DNA of 64,000 bases, taken from NCBI GenBank assembly GCA_002440745.1, contig DJVB01000068.1, positions 48,135-112,134 on the forward strand. The letters are read 5' to 3'. The position numbers and the translations under genes are program-made. The stretch comes from Bacteroidales bacterium UBA6267. Lineage in GTDB: Bacteria > Bacteroidota > Bacteroidia > Bacteroidales > UBA1556. Numbering within the stretch: the first letter of the stretch is position 1; every line of letters starts with the position of its first letter. Under the pieces are notes generated by a model. That model was not told where the DNA came from, did no database searches, and saw nothing but the letters and a program-made list of their open reading frames with translations. Below are positions 42,815 to 51,200 of this stretch, piece by piece.

Positions 42815-43474
42815 ATGGAAATGGATATTAAGATAAAAATTGGAATTGTTGACGACCACGCTATTTTGTGTGATAGTTTGAAAATGTTTCTTAATCAAAG
42901 AGAAAATATAGAAGTTATTTTAACGGCTAATTCAGGGGAGGAGCTTTTAACGAATCTCTCCACAAATATTGAAAAACCGGACATCATTCTTTTAGACATT
43001 GATATGCCAAAATTGGATGGAATAACATTATTACCCATTATAAAAGATAATTATCCGTTCATAAGAGTGATTATGCTTTCATTTCATGCAGAATTATCAA
43101 TTATTGAAAAAACAATTAAAATTGGTGCTTCAGGATATGTTAGAAAGGGGGGGGCAATTGAGGACATATATTATGCAATAAACCAAGTAAAGGAGTATAA
43201 TTTTTTTTTAGATGATGAAGTTATTGAACAACTTAATGCTGAAAAACAAAAAGATGTACATGATGAAGTCGATAATATTTCAAATCGGTTCACAGAGAGA
43301 GAGTTGGAAATAATAAAACTTATTTGCAAAGAGAAATCAACCAAACAAATTGCAGATATTTTAAATACCAGTATTAAATCAATAGAATACAATCGGGCTT
43401 GTTTGCTTAAGAAAATAAAAGTAGATAGTATGGTTGGGTTAGTATATTTTGCAATAAAGAACAATTTGGATTAA
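42815..43474 (+). CDS. NarL/LuxR-family response regulator (orphan)
   Basis: A 219-residue regulator. The receiver domain has the acidic pair IVDDHAI, phospho-acceptor D61 in ILLDIDMPKLDG, and GASGYVRKGG where the conserved Lys is kept. The C-terminal LuxR-type helix-turn-helix reads RFTERELEIIKLICKEKSTK and KSIEYNRACLLKKIKV. No kinase gene is nearby. Translation from an upstream TTG at 42785 is possible, but ATG 42815 is better. Its codons include a G8 tract (43147-43154) and a T9 tract (43201-43209), unusual for this AT-rich genome. Confidence 0.88.
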   Translation: MEMDIKIKIGIVDDHAILCDSLKMFLNQRENIEVILTANSGEELLTNLSTNIEKPDIILLDIDMPKLDGITLLPIIKDNYPFIRVIMLSFHAELSIIEKTIKIGASGYVRKGGAIEDIYYAINQVKEYNFFLDDEVIEQLNAEKQKDVHDEVDNISNRFTERELEIIKLICKEKSTKQIADILNTSIKSIEYNRACLLKKIKVDSMVGLVYFAIKNNLD

Positions 43475-43576
43475 AAATCGATTTAACATTTTCAGGGAAA
43501 ACCCTTATAATTTTAACATTTTATATGTTTTACTTTGTATAATGATTAGTCCTATTATTAATTAAATCAAGGTTTT

Positions 43577-43745
43577 ATGAGAAAAGTTAGAATGAATTTG
43601 AGGGTCGTCTTGATGATGACAATAGGCTTGATAACTTCAATGCAAGCAAATACGATTGAAACTTCCACAACTTAATAGCGGCACTTATTTGCTTAAAATT
43701 GTAACTAATAACGAAGTATTTAATAATAAAGTAATTATTAAATAG
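43577..43745 (+). pseudogene. Remnant of a T9SS-exported protein
   Basis: From ATG 43577 a 32-codon frame encodes a signal peptide (MRKVRMNLRVVLMMTIGLIT) and stops at 43673. In the +1 frame from 43668, 25 codons encode a sequence starting LNSGTYLLKIVTNNE and ending NNKVIIK-stop at 43745. The second piece is the last strand pair of a type A T9SS C-terminal sorting domain. The two halves of a cargo gene therefore remain while the middle is deleted and the frame broken. Confidence 0.65.
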
Positions 43746-43754
43746 AAGAAATCA

Positions 43755-43792
43755 GGGGTGGTAAAATAAATATTGCTCCACCCCGATTTTTC
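43755..43792 (+). terminator. Intrinsic terminator after the T9SS remnant
   Basis: Stem GGGGTGG/CCACCCC (43755-43761 and 43778-43784), 16-nt loop, then GA and a run of T residues (43787-43792). It lies between the remnant and the tandem lipoprotein genes, which therefore need their own promoter. Confidence 0.75.
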
Positions 43793-43827
43793 CTTTATAT
43801 TTGTAAACATTTTAAAATCAGAATATT

Positions 43828-44586
43828 ATGAAAAAGACTGTAATAATGATGATAATACTTGGAATGGTATTGAGTTATTCATGTAAAAAAGACAGAGAAG
43901 TATCCACTAGCATCTCAGGTCAATTGAGAACCAATGGCACCGAAGACCCAATTAAAATGTCAGTTGAGCTACAAAGACCTAAAGTTATTCTTTATGAAAG
44001 AACCGATCAAGTTGGCTATACGGGCAGTGGATACAGAGAATTTGCTAAGACTACAGTTGATGAATATGGTAAATTTAGTTTTCAGGAAGACCTAAAAAAC
44101 AACGAACTTTATTTTCTCGGAGTTGAAGGCCTCGATACCACGATTTACTGGGAATTGGATCATTATGGCTGGTGGAATATGGCATATAATGGAGATATGA
44201 ATGTGATTGACCCCGGAAAAGATAATTCTAAAATTCTTTATATTTCTGCAAAATCATGGATAAGGCCAAGGTTTATTAATACAAATACGGATGTTAATAA
44301 TCAGGACGTGTTTCATGTAACAGGTGGGCTTTCTAATATTATTACAATTGTAGATTCCAGTAACATTCCTAACGGTAGTATTATTTTTACTGGAGTTGTA
44401 AATAGCTTACTAGGTACAATTCACAAAACCTGGAGTGGACAATATGCAACCGGCTATGCTGATGGTATATGGCAACGTTATCATCATGTAGAAGGCAAAT
44501 TAACCCGCAATGGCATCACGAGAGATACCAATATATTTTATTTTGTATCACCATTCGATACAACGATAGTAGAGATTAGGTATTAG
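43828..44586 (+). CDS. Tandem-duplicated lipoprotein, copy 1
   Basis: A 252-residue lipoprotein precursor beginning MKKTVIMMIILGMVLSYSC, lipobox Cys19, followed by KKDREVSTSISGQLRTNG. The first part reads like a carboxypeptidase-regulatory/SpaA-type beta-sandwich (SGQLRTNGTEDPIKMSVELQ, ..VDEYGKFSFQEDL). No enzyme motif. It is identical to copy 2 at 44605 except for two residues and a 36-residue block (161-196). The repeat unit is 777 bp and starts about 13 bp before each ATG. Outer-membrane surface exposure is likely but inferred. Confidence 0.88.
   Translation: MKKTVIMMIILGMVLSYSCKKDREVSTSISGQLRTNGTEDPIKMSVELQRPKVILYERTDQVGYTGSGYREFAKTTVDEYGKFSFQEDLKNNELYFLGVEGLDTTIYWELDHYGWWNMAYNGDMNVIDPGKDNSKILYISAKSWIRPRFINTNTDVNNQDVFHVTGGLSNIITIVDSSNIPNGSIIFTGVVNSLLGTIHKTWSGQYATGYADGIWQRYHHVEGKLTRNGITRDTNIFYFVSPFDTTIVEIRY
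44307..44421 (+). other. Variable block in lipoprotein copy 1
   Basis: Between these positions copies 1 and 2 differ heavily, with only about 14 of 36 residues the same, yet the block has equal length (115 bp) in both. Sequence on either side is nearly identical. The corresponding block of copy 2 is 45084-45198. Confidence 0.9.
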
Positions 44587-44604
44587 AAATTAAATCAGAA
44601 TATT

Positions 44605-45363
44605 ATGAAAAAGACTGTAATAATGATGATAATACTTGGAATGGTATTGAGTTATTCATGTAAAAAAGACAGAGAAGTATCCACTAGCATCTCAGGTCAA
44701 TTGAGAACCAATGGCACCGAAGACCCAATTAAAATGTCAGTTGAGCTACAAAGACCTAAAGTTATTCTTTATGAAAGAACCGATCAAGTTGGCTATACGG
44801 GCAGTGGATACAGAGAATTTGCTAAGACTTCAGTTGATGAATATGGTAAATTTAGTTTTCAGGAAGACCTAAAAAACAACGAACTTTATTTTCTCGGAGT
44901 TGAAGGCCTCGATACCACGATATACTGGGAATTGGATCATTATGGCTGGTGGAATATGGCATATAATGGAGATATGAATGTGATTGACCCCGGAAAAGAT
45001 AATTCTAAAATTCTTTATATTTCTGCAAAATCATGGATAAGGCCAAGGTTTATTAATACAAATACGGATGTTAATAATCAGGATGGTTTTAAATATTTGA
45101 GTGGTTTATCTACAATATTTAGTATTATTGATCCTAATTATAACCCTATAAATGGAATATATTTTAATGGATCAGTTGATACTTTATTAGGGACAATACA
45201 CAAAACCTGGAGTGGACAATATGCAACCGGCTATGCTGATGGTATATGGCAGCGTTATCATCATGTAGAAGGCAAATTAACCCGCAATGGCATCACGAGA
45301 GATACCAATATATTTTATTTTGTACCACCATTCGATACAACGATAGTAGAGATTAGGTATTAA
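44605..45363 (+). CDS. Tandem-duplicated lipoprotein, copy 2
   Basis: Second copy of the 252-residue lipoprotein, 18 nt after the stop of copy 1. Signal peptide and the first 160 residues are the same apart from T75S (in FAKTSVDEYG), and the last 56 residues are the same apart from a Ser-to-Pro change (FVPPFD). Residues 161-196 are a different version of the block (GFKYLSGLSTIFSIIDP...). The 36-residue block keeps its length, so the fold is probably the same and the block a surface loop or strand. Function unknown. Confidence 0.88.
   Translation: MKKTVIMMIILGMVLSYSCKKDREVSTSISGQLRTNGTEDPIKMSVELQRPKVILYERTDQVGYTGSGYREFAKTSVDEYGKFSFQEDLKNNELYFLGVEGLDTTIYWELDHYGWWNMAYNGDMNVIDPGKDNSKILYISAKSWIRPRFINTNTDVNNQDGFKYLSGLSTIFSIIDPNYNPINGIYFNGSVDTLLGTIHKTWSGQYATGYADGIWQRYHHVEGKLTRNGITRDTNIFYFVPPFDTTIVEIRY
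45084..45198 (+). other. Variable block in lipoprotein copy 2
   Basis: Counterpart of 44307-44421 at an offset of exactly 777 bp. It has the same length and frame but a different sequence, with shared residues at Gly, Leu, Ser, Asp and Pro positions that fit a conserved fold. Confidence 0.9.
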
Positions 45364-45420
45364 GCATATACGAAGCTTACAATTCAACATTTTAAGGGTT
45401 ACGTAATCACCACTTCTCAT

Positions 45421-46083
45421 TTACGAACCGTTGTCAGGTCGGGGGCGGATGGTTTCGTTAAAAGTGTAAACTAACCTCAAAGTCAAGATATTATTAAACT
45501 GATTTCGTGTTTCGGATGAGCCATCAGGATAGGTGAAAGTGCGGGTGCGAATTTTGTCTAACGAATAGGCAAAGCGGAAATTGAGCCGTAACGATTTATA
45601 CATTCTCAACCGAATATCGACTATCCAATTCATATCATTTATGCTGTAAAGGTTTGATCCTGTTCCTGATGCCGTTTCCTTTCCCCATTCAATTTCGCGA
45701 AGCCCTACAAGCCTGTTGAACGAAAAACCGGTTCCTAACATCGCAAATTGTTTATCCTCAATATGAAATAAGAGGGGGACTTCTAAGTAGTTGAGGCGCA
45801 GGTCGTAATATGGTGAGCCTTGCCCAATTACCGACACCCGAGGATATTTTTGATAAGCTCCCTTTTGAGTAAAACCGACTTCAAGACTTAGGAAGAAAAT
45901 TTCTTTGATTGGTAAAAAAGCTGCAACACCGGCGTTAAAGCCGATTTTTTTATAGCCAAAAACTTCATCACCATCCACTTGAGTCAGGTTGCCGCCAAAG
46001 GCCAATGCGCCAAGAAAACGCTGGGAGTTTGCTTCAAAAATGATAAAAGATGAAAAAAACAGCAGAAATAAAAATCTATTCAT
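45421..46083 (-). CDS. Outer-membrane beta-barrel protein (PorT-like)
   Basis: A 220-residue protein with a signal peptide (MNRFLFLLFFSSFIIFEANS). It then has the strand pattern typical of the PorT-like outer-membrane barrel family (LGALAFGGNLTQVDGDEVFG, NAGVAAFLP, LSLEVGFTQKGAYQK, LNYLEVPLLF). PorT itself is a T9SS component, but this family also holds many uncharacterised barrels and I cannot place this one further. Start is ATG 46083; the frame extends upstream to 46215 without a signal sequence. It faces the lipoprotein pair. Confidence 0.82.
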   Translation of the reverse strand: MNRFLFLLFFSSFIIFEANSQRFLGALAFGGNLTQVDGDEVFGYKKIGFNAGVAAFLPIKEIFFLSLEVGFTQKGAYQKYPRVSVIGQGSPYYDLRLNYLEVPLLFHIEDKQFAMLGTGFSFNRLVGLREIEWGKETASGTGSNLYSINDMNWIVDIRLRMYKSLRLNFRFAYSLDKIRTRTFTYPDGSSETRNQFNNILTLRLVYTFNETIRPRPDNGS

Positions 46084-46224
46084 AAATCTGAAAACGGAAT
46101 CGAGTTGAATGTATTGCAAAATTAAACTAATATTTTTGTGGGTATAACAAATTACCATTTTCCATTTAAGCAAGGTGTTTCTTATAAAAAATGCGGTGTC
46201 ATTTTCAATAACCATAATAATTTG

Positions 46225-46232
46225 TATTTTTG
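46225..46232 (+). promoter_or_regulatory. Candidate -7 element of the PIN toxin-antitoxin operon
   Basis: TATTTTTG at 46225-46232 fits TAnnTTTG and lies 23 nt before the antitoxin ATG. No clear -33 box. Confidence 0.45.
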
Positions 46233-46255
46233 CGTAAATTTATAATCTCAAAATT

Positions 46256-46471
46256 ATGAATAATACAGATTTGGTTTATAATCAATACATAAGGCATCTT
46301 TCCTATCAGGAAAGAATTATTCTTGTGCAAAAAATCTTACGGGACTTCATCAGCGAACAAAAAAAAGGTAAACAGAATCGAATGGATGAATTGAAAATTT
46401 TGCAGAAATTTAAAGGAATTGCAAAAAATAGCAAACAAATTATTAATGATGATGATTGGTATAAACAATGA
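46256..46471 (+). CDS. Antitoxin-like small protein of a PIN-domain pair
   Basis: A 71-residue basic, helical protein (MNNTDLVYNQYIRHLSYQER...). Its position before and 4-nt overlap with a PIN-domain toxin gene make it the likely antitoxin. The first part might form a DNA-binding helix pair and the C-terminus (FKGIAKNSKQIINDDDWYKQ) ends in the short acidic/aromatic motif that often blocks the PIN active site. I do not recognise a named VapB class. Short, but supported by context and a promoter. Confidence 0.7.
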   Translation: MNNTDLVYNQYIRHLSYQERIILVQKILRDFISEQKKGKQNRMDELKILQKFKGIAKNSKQIINDDDWYKQ

Positions 46472-46911
46472 ATATTTTCATAGATAGTTCGGTAATTGTT
46501 GAATACATTAAGGACAACAGAACAGAGGTGCTTGAAAAACTGATTTCATCAAAACATGAATTATTTGTTAATGGAATTGTATTCAGTGAATTTATGTTCT
46601 ATTATCTATCTGTTATTGGTGAAAAATCACCTTTAACGATTAAGGAAAATAAACAAATAAAAACATTAATTGAAAAACATAACCCGATTGATTTATTTTC
46701 TTATTTTAACGCTTTATCCATTGATAATGAAACTTTAACACTGAGTTACGAATTTATGAAAAAGTATAATCTTCTTCCAAATGATGCCATAATTCTCGCA
46801 ACTTTGAAACTAAATGAAATAGAAAACTTTGCGACATTTGATAAAAGTGATTTTGATTTTCCTTGCAAATCTGAAAATATTAATCTGATAAGTTCAGTAG
46901 AAGATATTTAG
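46468..46911 (+). CDS. PIN-domain ribonuclease toxin (VapC-like)
   Basis: A 147-residue PIN-domain protein. Acidic active-site residues are D6 (NIFIDSSVIVEYI), E41 (FSEFMFY), D106 (LLPNDAIILATL) and D125 (FATFDKSDF). VapC toxins cut tRNA or rRNA, and an antitoxin normally occupies the site. Its ATG overlaps the antitoxin stop (ATGA), so expression is coupled. It is a plausible type II toxin-antitoxin system and stands alone between the barrel-protein gene and the metal-uptake operon. Confidence 0.85.
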   Translation: MNIFIDSSVIVEYIKDNRTEVLEKLISSKHELFVNGIVFSEFMFYYLSVIGEKSPLTIKENKQIKTLIEKHNPIDLFSYFNALSIDNETLTLSYEFMKKYNLLPNDAIILATLKLNEIENFATFDKSDFDFPCKSENINLISSVEDI

Positions 46912-46970
46912 AATCCTTTCGATATTATTTCTATTACTAATAAAAATCCAGATTAATCATTGTATAAAAA

Positions 46971-47002
46971 AACCGTTTTTTGCCAATCAGCAAAAAACGG
47001 TT
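46971..47002 (-). terminator. Intrinsic terminator of the metal-uptake operon
   Basis: Perfect 13-bp stem AACCGTTTTTTGC/GCAAAAAACGGTT with a 6-nt loop. On the minus strand it is followed by TTTTTTT, placing it at the 3' end of the DUF4625/TonB-receptor operon. Confidence 0.85.
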
Positions 47003-47022
47003 GAAATAATCTATTAGCAATA

Positions 47023-47505
47023 CTATTTTAAAATCTTAACACTCAGTCCTTTCTGAACCGACCATCCCGATTTGTCGGTCAAACTGATAAAAAAGTGATA
47101 ATCTCCGGTGTCATAATCCCCAATAGCATCGCCTAAGGGCAATAAGATATCTTGGGTGAAAATAATATCGGTACTTCCATCAGCTAATGTAAAATCTCGC
47201 GTAAAAACTAATGGATTGATGGGTGTTTTTATCGGATCGAATACACAAGGATTTATCTCAGTAGAATGATTATGATGGTCGAAATTATGATGAATATCGA
47301 TGCTCAACGAACCCAATTCCACATTGTCCGTCAGTCGAAGTTTGAACGAAAAAGGCTGACCGAAGTAAATGGTATCGCAGTTATTTGGGAAAGCATCTGC
47401 TACAGTTAAGTCAATCTCAGGCTTTTCCTGATCGGGTTCCGATTTTTCACATCCCAACGAAAAGATGAGAAGAAAGCCCAATGTCAAAAATAATAATCGT
47501 ATCAT
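47023..47505 (-). CDS. DUF4625-family lipoprotein (His-rich)
   Basis: A 160-residue lipoprotein precursor (MIRLLFLTLGFLLIFSLGC, Cys19) of the DUF4625 type. It has the beta-sandwich pattern of that family and a striking histidine cluster, DIHHNFDHHNHS, which could bind zinc. Last gene of a minus-strand operon after a longer DUF4625 lipoprotein, a TonB receptor, a small His-rich protein and a Fur-family regulator. In that setting it is probably a surface or periplasmic metal-binding partner of the receptor. The family itself has no fixed function. Confidence 0.85.
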   Translation of the reverse strand: MIRLLFLTLGFLLIFSLGCEKSEPDQEKPEIDLTVADAFPNNCDTIYFGQPFSFKLRLTDNVELGSLSIDIHHNFDHHNHSTEINPCVFDPIKTPINPLVFTRDFTLADGSTDIIFTQDILLPLGDAIGDYDTGDYHFFISLTDKSGWSVQKGLSVKILK

Positions 47506-47517
47506 AGCATATTAATT

Positions 47518-48321
47518 TTATTGTAAAACAATAGGATAATGCTGCGAAAAGGCCCAATTGCCAGACGCATCTTTACACTTAACTAAAAGATAGTAATCGG
47601 CTGATTGCCACCATCCTCCGGTGGTCAAGTCTTTTGGAGGATTGTTATTGTCGGCAGCAGCTCCAACGATAATTTGTGCCGAAAAATCATATTGAAGCGG
47701 ATGGGCGAAAGCGTGATTATGGAGCATGGTTATGGTGTTTGTTGCGCCCACTTCGGCATCGGTTAGATTCAAATTGTTGCGTACCAAACCAATATACAAT
47801 CCGCCTAAACTTATATTGTCCGTAACTCTTCCGGAGATAGTGATAGTGTCGCCGGTCGCAAAACTTTGTCCGCTAACCGGAGCCTGATTGATTTGAATTT
47901 GGGGCAACTCCAAATCTATGTTTATCCCAATATGCAATTCTCCTTCCCATTCGGTTGTTTGCCCTTCATTATCAATCACTTTCAAATGAAAATGATAGTC
48001 GCCCGTATCGGCAGTAGCAGGAATGTCGATATGTTCATGAAAATTACTGTTTTTCAAGCCGATAAATTTGGCATAACTTGTATCAAACTCCCAATTACCT
48101 GAAAATTCAGGATGAATTTCTATTGCTACTGAGCGGATTACTCCTTCGGCCTCAATATCCCCTTCAATGTGAAGGTCGCTGCCCAAATAGGCTTCGCCAC
48201 TATTATTATAGCCCAATTCGGAAATGCTAACGACAGGCTTTTGAGGTAGTGAGTCCTCTTTCTTGCAACTAAACCCGATAAAAATTAGGGTTGCCAATAA
48301 AATGAATGATATTGTTTTCAT
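47518..48321 (-). CDS. DUF4625-family lipoprotein
   Basis: A 267-residue precursor with a lipobox (MKTISFILLATLIFIGFSC, Cys19). The N-terminal domain (about 30-130) has a HEHIDIPATADTGDYHFHL stretch, and the C-terminal domain (about 135-267) has TMLHNHAFAHPLQYDF. Both are beta-sandwich like, consistent with two DUF4625-type domains, the second matching its partner gene. Histidines are frequent in exposed-looking loops. It lies 12 nt before the next gene and 2 nt after the TonB receptor gene, so it should be part of the same metal-uptake system. Confidence 0.85.
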   Translation of the reverse strand: MKTISFILLATLIFIGFSCKKEDSLPQKPVVSISELGYNNSGEAYLGSDLHIEGDIEAEGVIRSVAIEIHPEFSGNWEFDTSYAKFIGLKNSNFHEHIDIPATADTGDYHFHLKVIDNEGQTTEWEGELHIGINIDLELPQIQINQAPVSGQSFATGDTITISGRVTDNISLGGLYIGLVRNNLNLTDAEVGATNTITMLHNHAFAHPLQYDFSAQIIVGAAADNNNPPKDLTTGGWWQSADYYLLVKCKDASGNWAFSQHYPIVLQ

Positions 48322-48323
48322 AA

Positions 48324-50747
48324 TTAATTCTTGTTTAAAAAGGTTTTAAAAGGTATTTGAATATTTAATATAAAATTTCTCCCTGCTTCGGGGAGATTGA
48401 TTAAACGATAATAGCTTGTATGATTAAAGTAATTGTTGTTCAATAAATTATGAATCTGAAGTCCAATTTGTATATCTGTTTTTCCAAGAGAAATCGTCCC
48501 CCCGAAAGATAGATTTACCAAATAGTATCCCTTCGTTATTTCTTCCGGTGGTACAATTCTGTTTTGCGCTGCAACTAATTTCAAATCCGTAGAAATATAG
48601 GGCTGAACTAAAAATCCGGCTTTTTTAGGATTGAACTTCAAATTGAACATCATAGAAGGTGGAGGTGAAAATGGCAAGGAAAAGCCTTTTTTACTACCAC
48701 TCATTTGCTCCGAAAACAAGTATTCGGCAACGAAACCGGCTTTCCAATTTCGACAGATGTCGTAATGAGAATGTATTTCGCTACCAAACCTCAAAACATC
48801 GGCTTCTGTATAGTCAAATATCTGATTTCCATTGCCATATAGTCTATCGTGCTCCCAAGATGGATTCAGATAAATATAGTTGGTAAACCAGGTAACAAAG
48901 GGAGTAATGCCCACAATCAATTTTTTTCCGGCAAGTTCTAAACCGGCATCCAACTGATAGGCCTCTTCCGGATTCAAATCGATATTTCCTTTTTCATAAC
49001 GAAAATAGTGATAATTTACTCCATTGGCAGCCAACTCTTTAGCAATTGGCAGACGAAAACTTTTACCTAAATTCACCTTGAAAAGCAATCTTTGAGTAAC
49101 ATAGTTATAGCCCAATGACCAACTGATATTCCCAAAAGTTTTTTCAATATTTGAGGCGCGTTGCAAATATTGCCATGAAGTATCAAGCCCAACAATCACA
49201 GCACTTTGAAACCAGTCGGTATAGCTTTCAATATTCAGCGAGCCAATGTCGTAGCGCAAGCCTCCCTGTAAACTACCCTTTTCGCCAATTTGCTTTTTGG
49301 CATAAAGAAAGGCTCCAGCGTTAAACTGTTGATATTCAGGAATAATAAAACCACGTCCACCAATTTTATTTTCATGGAAATTAAGACTTAATCCGGCCAT
49401 AAAATTCAAACTATTGCGAGGATTATATGAGGCTTTGAGGTTTCCCGAGAGAATGTTTTTATCGAAGCTGCGTTCCAATTCAGGATTGAAACTAAGTTCG
49501 CCGGGGAAAACCGGTGGCATATAACCATGACTCACATAATCGCTAATTTCCTGACGCTTATTGAGTTGATAGCCAATAACCGATTCAATATATCCCTTTT
49601 TCAACTGCCAGCGACTTTGATTCTGCAATTTATAGTGCTTCACCGTTTGATAGGGATTCAGCACATCTCGCTGATTTGCATCGTGCAATACTGTATCCAC
49701 ATTTCGTGGCTCCAAACCGTGGGCATTTGCAAAAAAGCCTGATTTTGAGCTAACCATGCTTATAAAAAAGCGGCTGCTAAAATTTCGATGTGTATATCCG
49801 GTGGTTAAATGCAAATTCAACTCATCTCCGGCGGTATTGCGTAAACTATGGCGATACAGTGGCATTCGAAAGGAATATATGTCCACAAAGTCGGCAGGAA
49901 CTTTATAATCAGCCCAATCGAGCCATGTTGTGCGAAGGATAAAAAACAGCTTTTTTCCGGCCATTCCAACAGATGCCGACCCGCCAACCAGATTATTATT
50001 GGATTTTCCAATCAAATTGATATCTCCCGCCAAAGTGCCTTGCTCAGGCGTATATAGTTGCCTCAAGTCAATCACGCCACCAATGGCATCCGAGCCATAA
50101 ATCAGCGAGGCCGGACCTCGAATGACTTCCGCTCTATCCACCGCAAACTGGTCGATTTCTAATCCATGGTCAGCTCCCCACTGTTGTCCCTCATGGGTAA
50201 TTCCGTTTTCAACTACAACCACTCGGTTGAAACTCAATCCCCGAATCACCGGTTTTGCTTGACCCGACCCAATATTTATGGCATCCACTCCGGGCAACCT
50301 CTCTAAGGAATTAACCAAGGTGTTCCCTAAGTTTTTATTGATATATTTGCTGTCAACCACATCACTGCTTACCGGAATGTCTTTCTTGCGTTCGTCAGCA
50401 TAGTGATCAATAACAACTACTTCTTTTAGTGTAGCTACCGAAGTTGTGAGGTGATAATTCATTTGCAGATTTTCCGTGAGAAAAATGGTATCTATCAAAT
50501 CGGAATAGCCAAGATATTGAACTTTAAGCACATAATCTCCTTTTGGCAAATTCTGGAAAGAAAATTTTCCGTTCACGTCGGTAAGGGTAGCTTTATTTTG
50601 TGGCTTAATCAAAACCGCCGCTCCCGGCAAGGAAGCTCCCAATTCGTCGCAAATTTGACCACGAATAGTATAGGTGTCCTGACTAAAACCGGAGGTAGTT
50701 ACAATCCAAATAAAATAAAGTATTATGACTATTGGCCTAAAATTCAT
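48324..50747 (-). CDS. TonB-dependent outer-membrane receptor
   Basis: An 807-residue receptor: signal peptide (MNFRPIVIILYFIWIVTTSG), carboxypeptidase-regulatory domain (TIRGQICDELGASLPGAAV), plug domain (about 120-230; LPGVDAINIGSGQAKPVIRG, EVIRGPASLIYGSDAIGGVI) and a barrel of about 550 residues ending in an aromatic strand (NFILNIQIPF). HGLEPRN and several His-rich loops are present. It brings a ligand through the outer membrane with TonB energy. Neighbours, a Fur-family regulator and His-rich lipoproteins, point to a metal, most likely zinc. Start is ATG 50747. Confidence 0.93.
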   Translation of the reverse strand: MNFRPIVIILYFIWIVTTSGFSQDTYTIRGQICDELGASLPGAAVLIKPQNKATLTDVNGKFSFQNLPKGDYVLKVQYLGYSDLIDTIFLTENLQMNYHLTTSVATLKEVVVIDHYADERKKDIPVSSDVVDSKYINKNLGNTLVNSLERLPGVDAINIGSGQAKPVIRGLSFNRVVVVENGITHEGQQWGADHGLEIDQFAVDRAEVIRGPASLIYGSDAIGGVIDLRQLYTPEQGTLAGDINLIGKSNNNLVGGSASVGMAGKKLFFILRTTWLDWADYKVPADFVDIYSFRMPLYRHSLRNTAGDELNLHLTTGYTHRNFSSRFFISMVSSKSGFFANAHGLEPRNVDTVLHDANQRDVLNPYQTVKHYKLQNQSRWQLKKGYIESVIGYQLNKRQEISDYVSHGYMPPVFPGELSFNPELERSFDKNILSGNLKASYNPRNSLNFMAGLSLNFHENKIGGRGFIIPEYQQFNAGAFLYAKKQIGEKGSLQGGLRYDIGSLNIESYTDWFQSAVIVGLDTSWQYLQRASNIEKTFGNISWSLGYNYVTQRLLFKVNLGKSFRLPIAKELAANGVNYHYFRYEKGNIDLNPEEAYQLDAGLELAGKKLIVGITPFVTWFTNYIYLNPSWEHDRLYGNGNQIFDYTEADVLRFGSEIHSHYDICRNWKAGFVAEYLFSEQMSGSKKGFSLPFSPPPSMMFNLKFNPKKAGFLVQPYISTDLKLVAAQNRIVPPEEITKGYYLVNLSFGGTISLGKTDIQIGLQIHNLLNNNYFNHTSYYRLINLPEAGRNFILNIQIPFKTFLNKN

Positions 50748-50856
50748 CTGTCGGAATTTAAGAAAATGAAATGGAAATACGGAAATCAATACATTGAATT
50801 TCAGTAAATCAACGAAAATTATATAGGGCTAAAAAATGACTTCTTAGGGCGAAATC

Positions 50857-51198
50857 TTAAGAAAAAAGATATTTATTTGGAGGGCCTCGGTTAGCGGAAG
50901 TTTCTACTTTTTTATAAATCCAAATTCTCGTAGGGAGAGTTGAAAAGTCGATTAGTTGAAAAACAAGTTGAAATGCAAAAGCGGATTCAACCGGCAAATC
51001 TTTTGTTACGTATTTGAATTCCAATATGATACAATCATCATTCTTTGTGATTTCGTTTGCTAAAAGATTCTTGTGAGAATAATTGGCATCGAATAACTCG
51101 TGGTGATGATGCGAAAAAGTATGAAAGGATTGAAATACTATGGGAGATAGTAGGATGAAAAAAAGAAAAACGGCAATATGTAAGGAGTTTTTCCGCAT
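50857..51198 (-). CDS. Small exported protein with a His cluster
   Basis: A 113-residue protein. An N-terminal hydrophobic segment (MRKNSLHIAVFLFFILLSPI) is probably a signal peptide or a single membrane anchor, followed by FHTFSHHHHELFDANYSH, a cluster of histidines suited to binding zinc. It starts 2 nt after the Fur-family gene and precedes the TonB receptor. The family is unknown to me. Its position makes a metal-binding or sensing role plausible. Confidence 0.78.
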   Translation of the reverse strand: MRKNSLHIAVFLFFILLSPIVFQSFHTFSHHHHELFDANYSHKNLLANEITKNDDCIILEFKYVTKDLPVESAFAFQLVFQLIDFSTLPTRIWIYKKVETSANRGPPNKYLFS

Positions 51199-51200
51199 TT

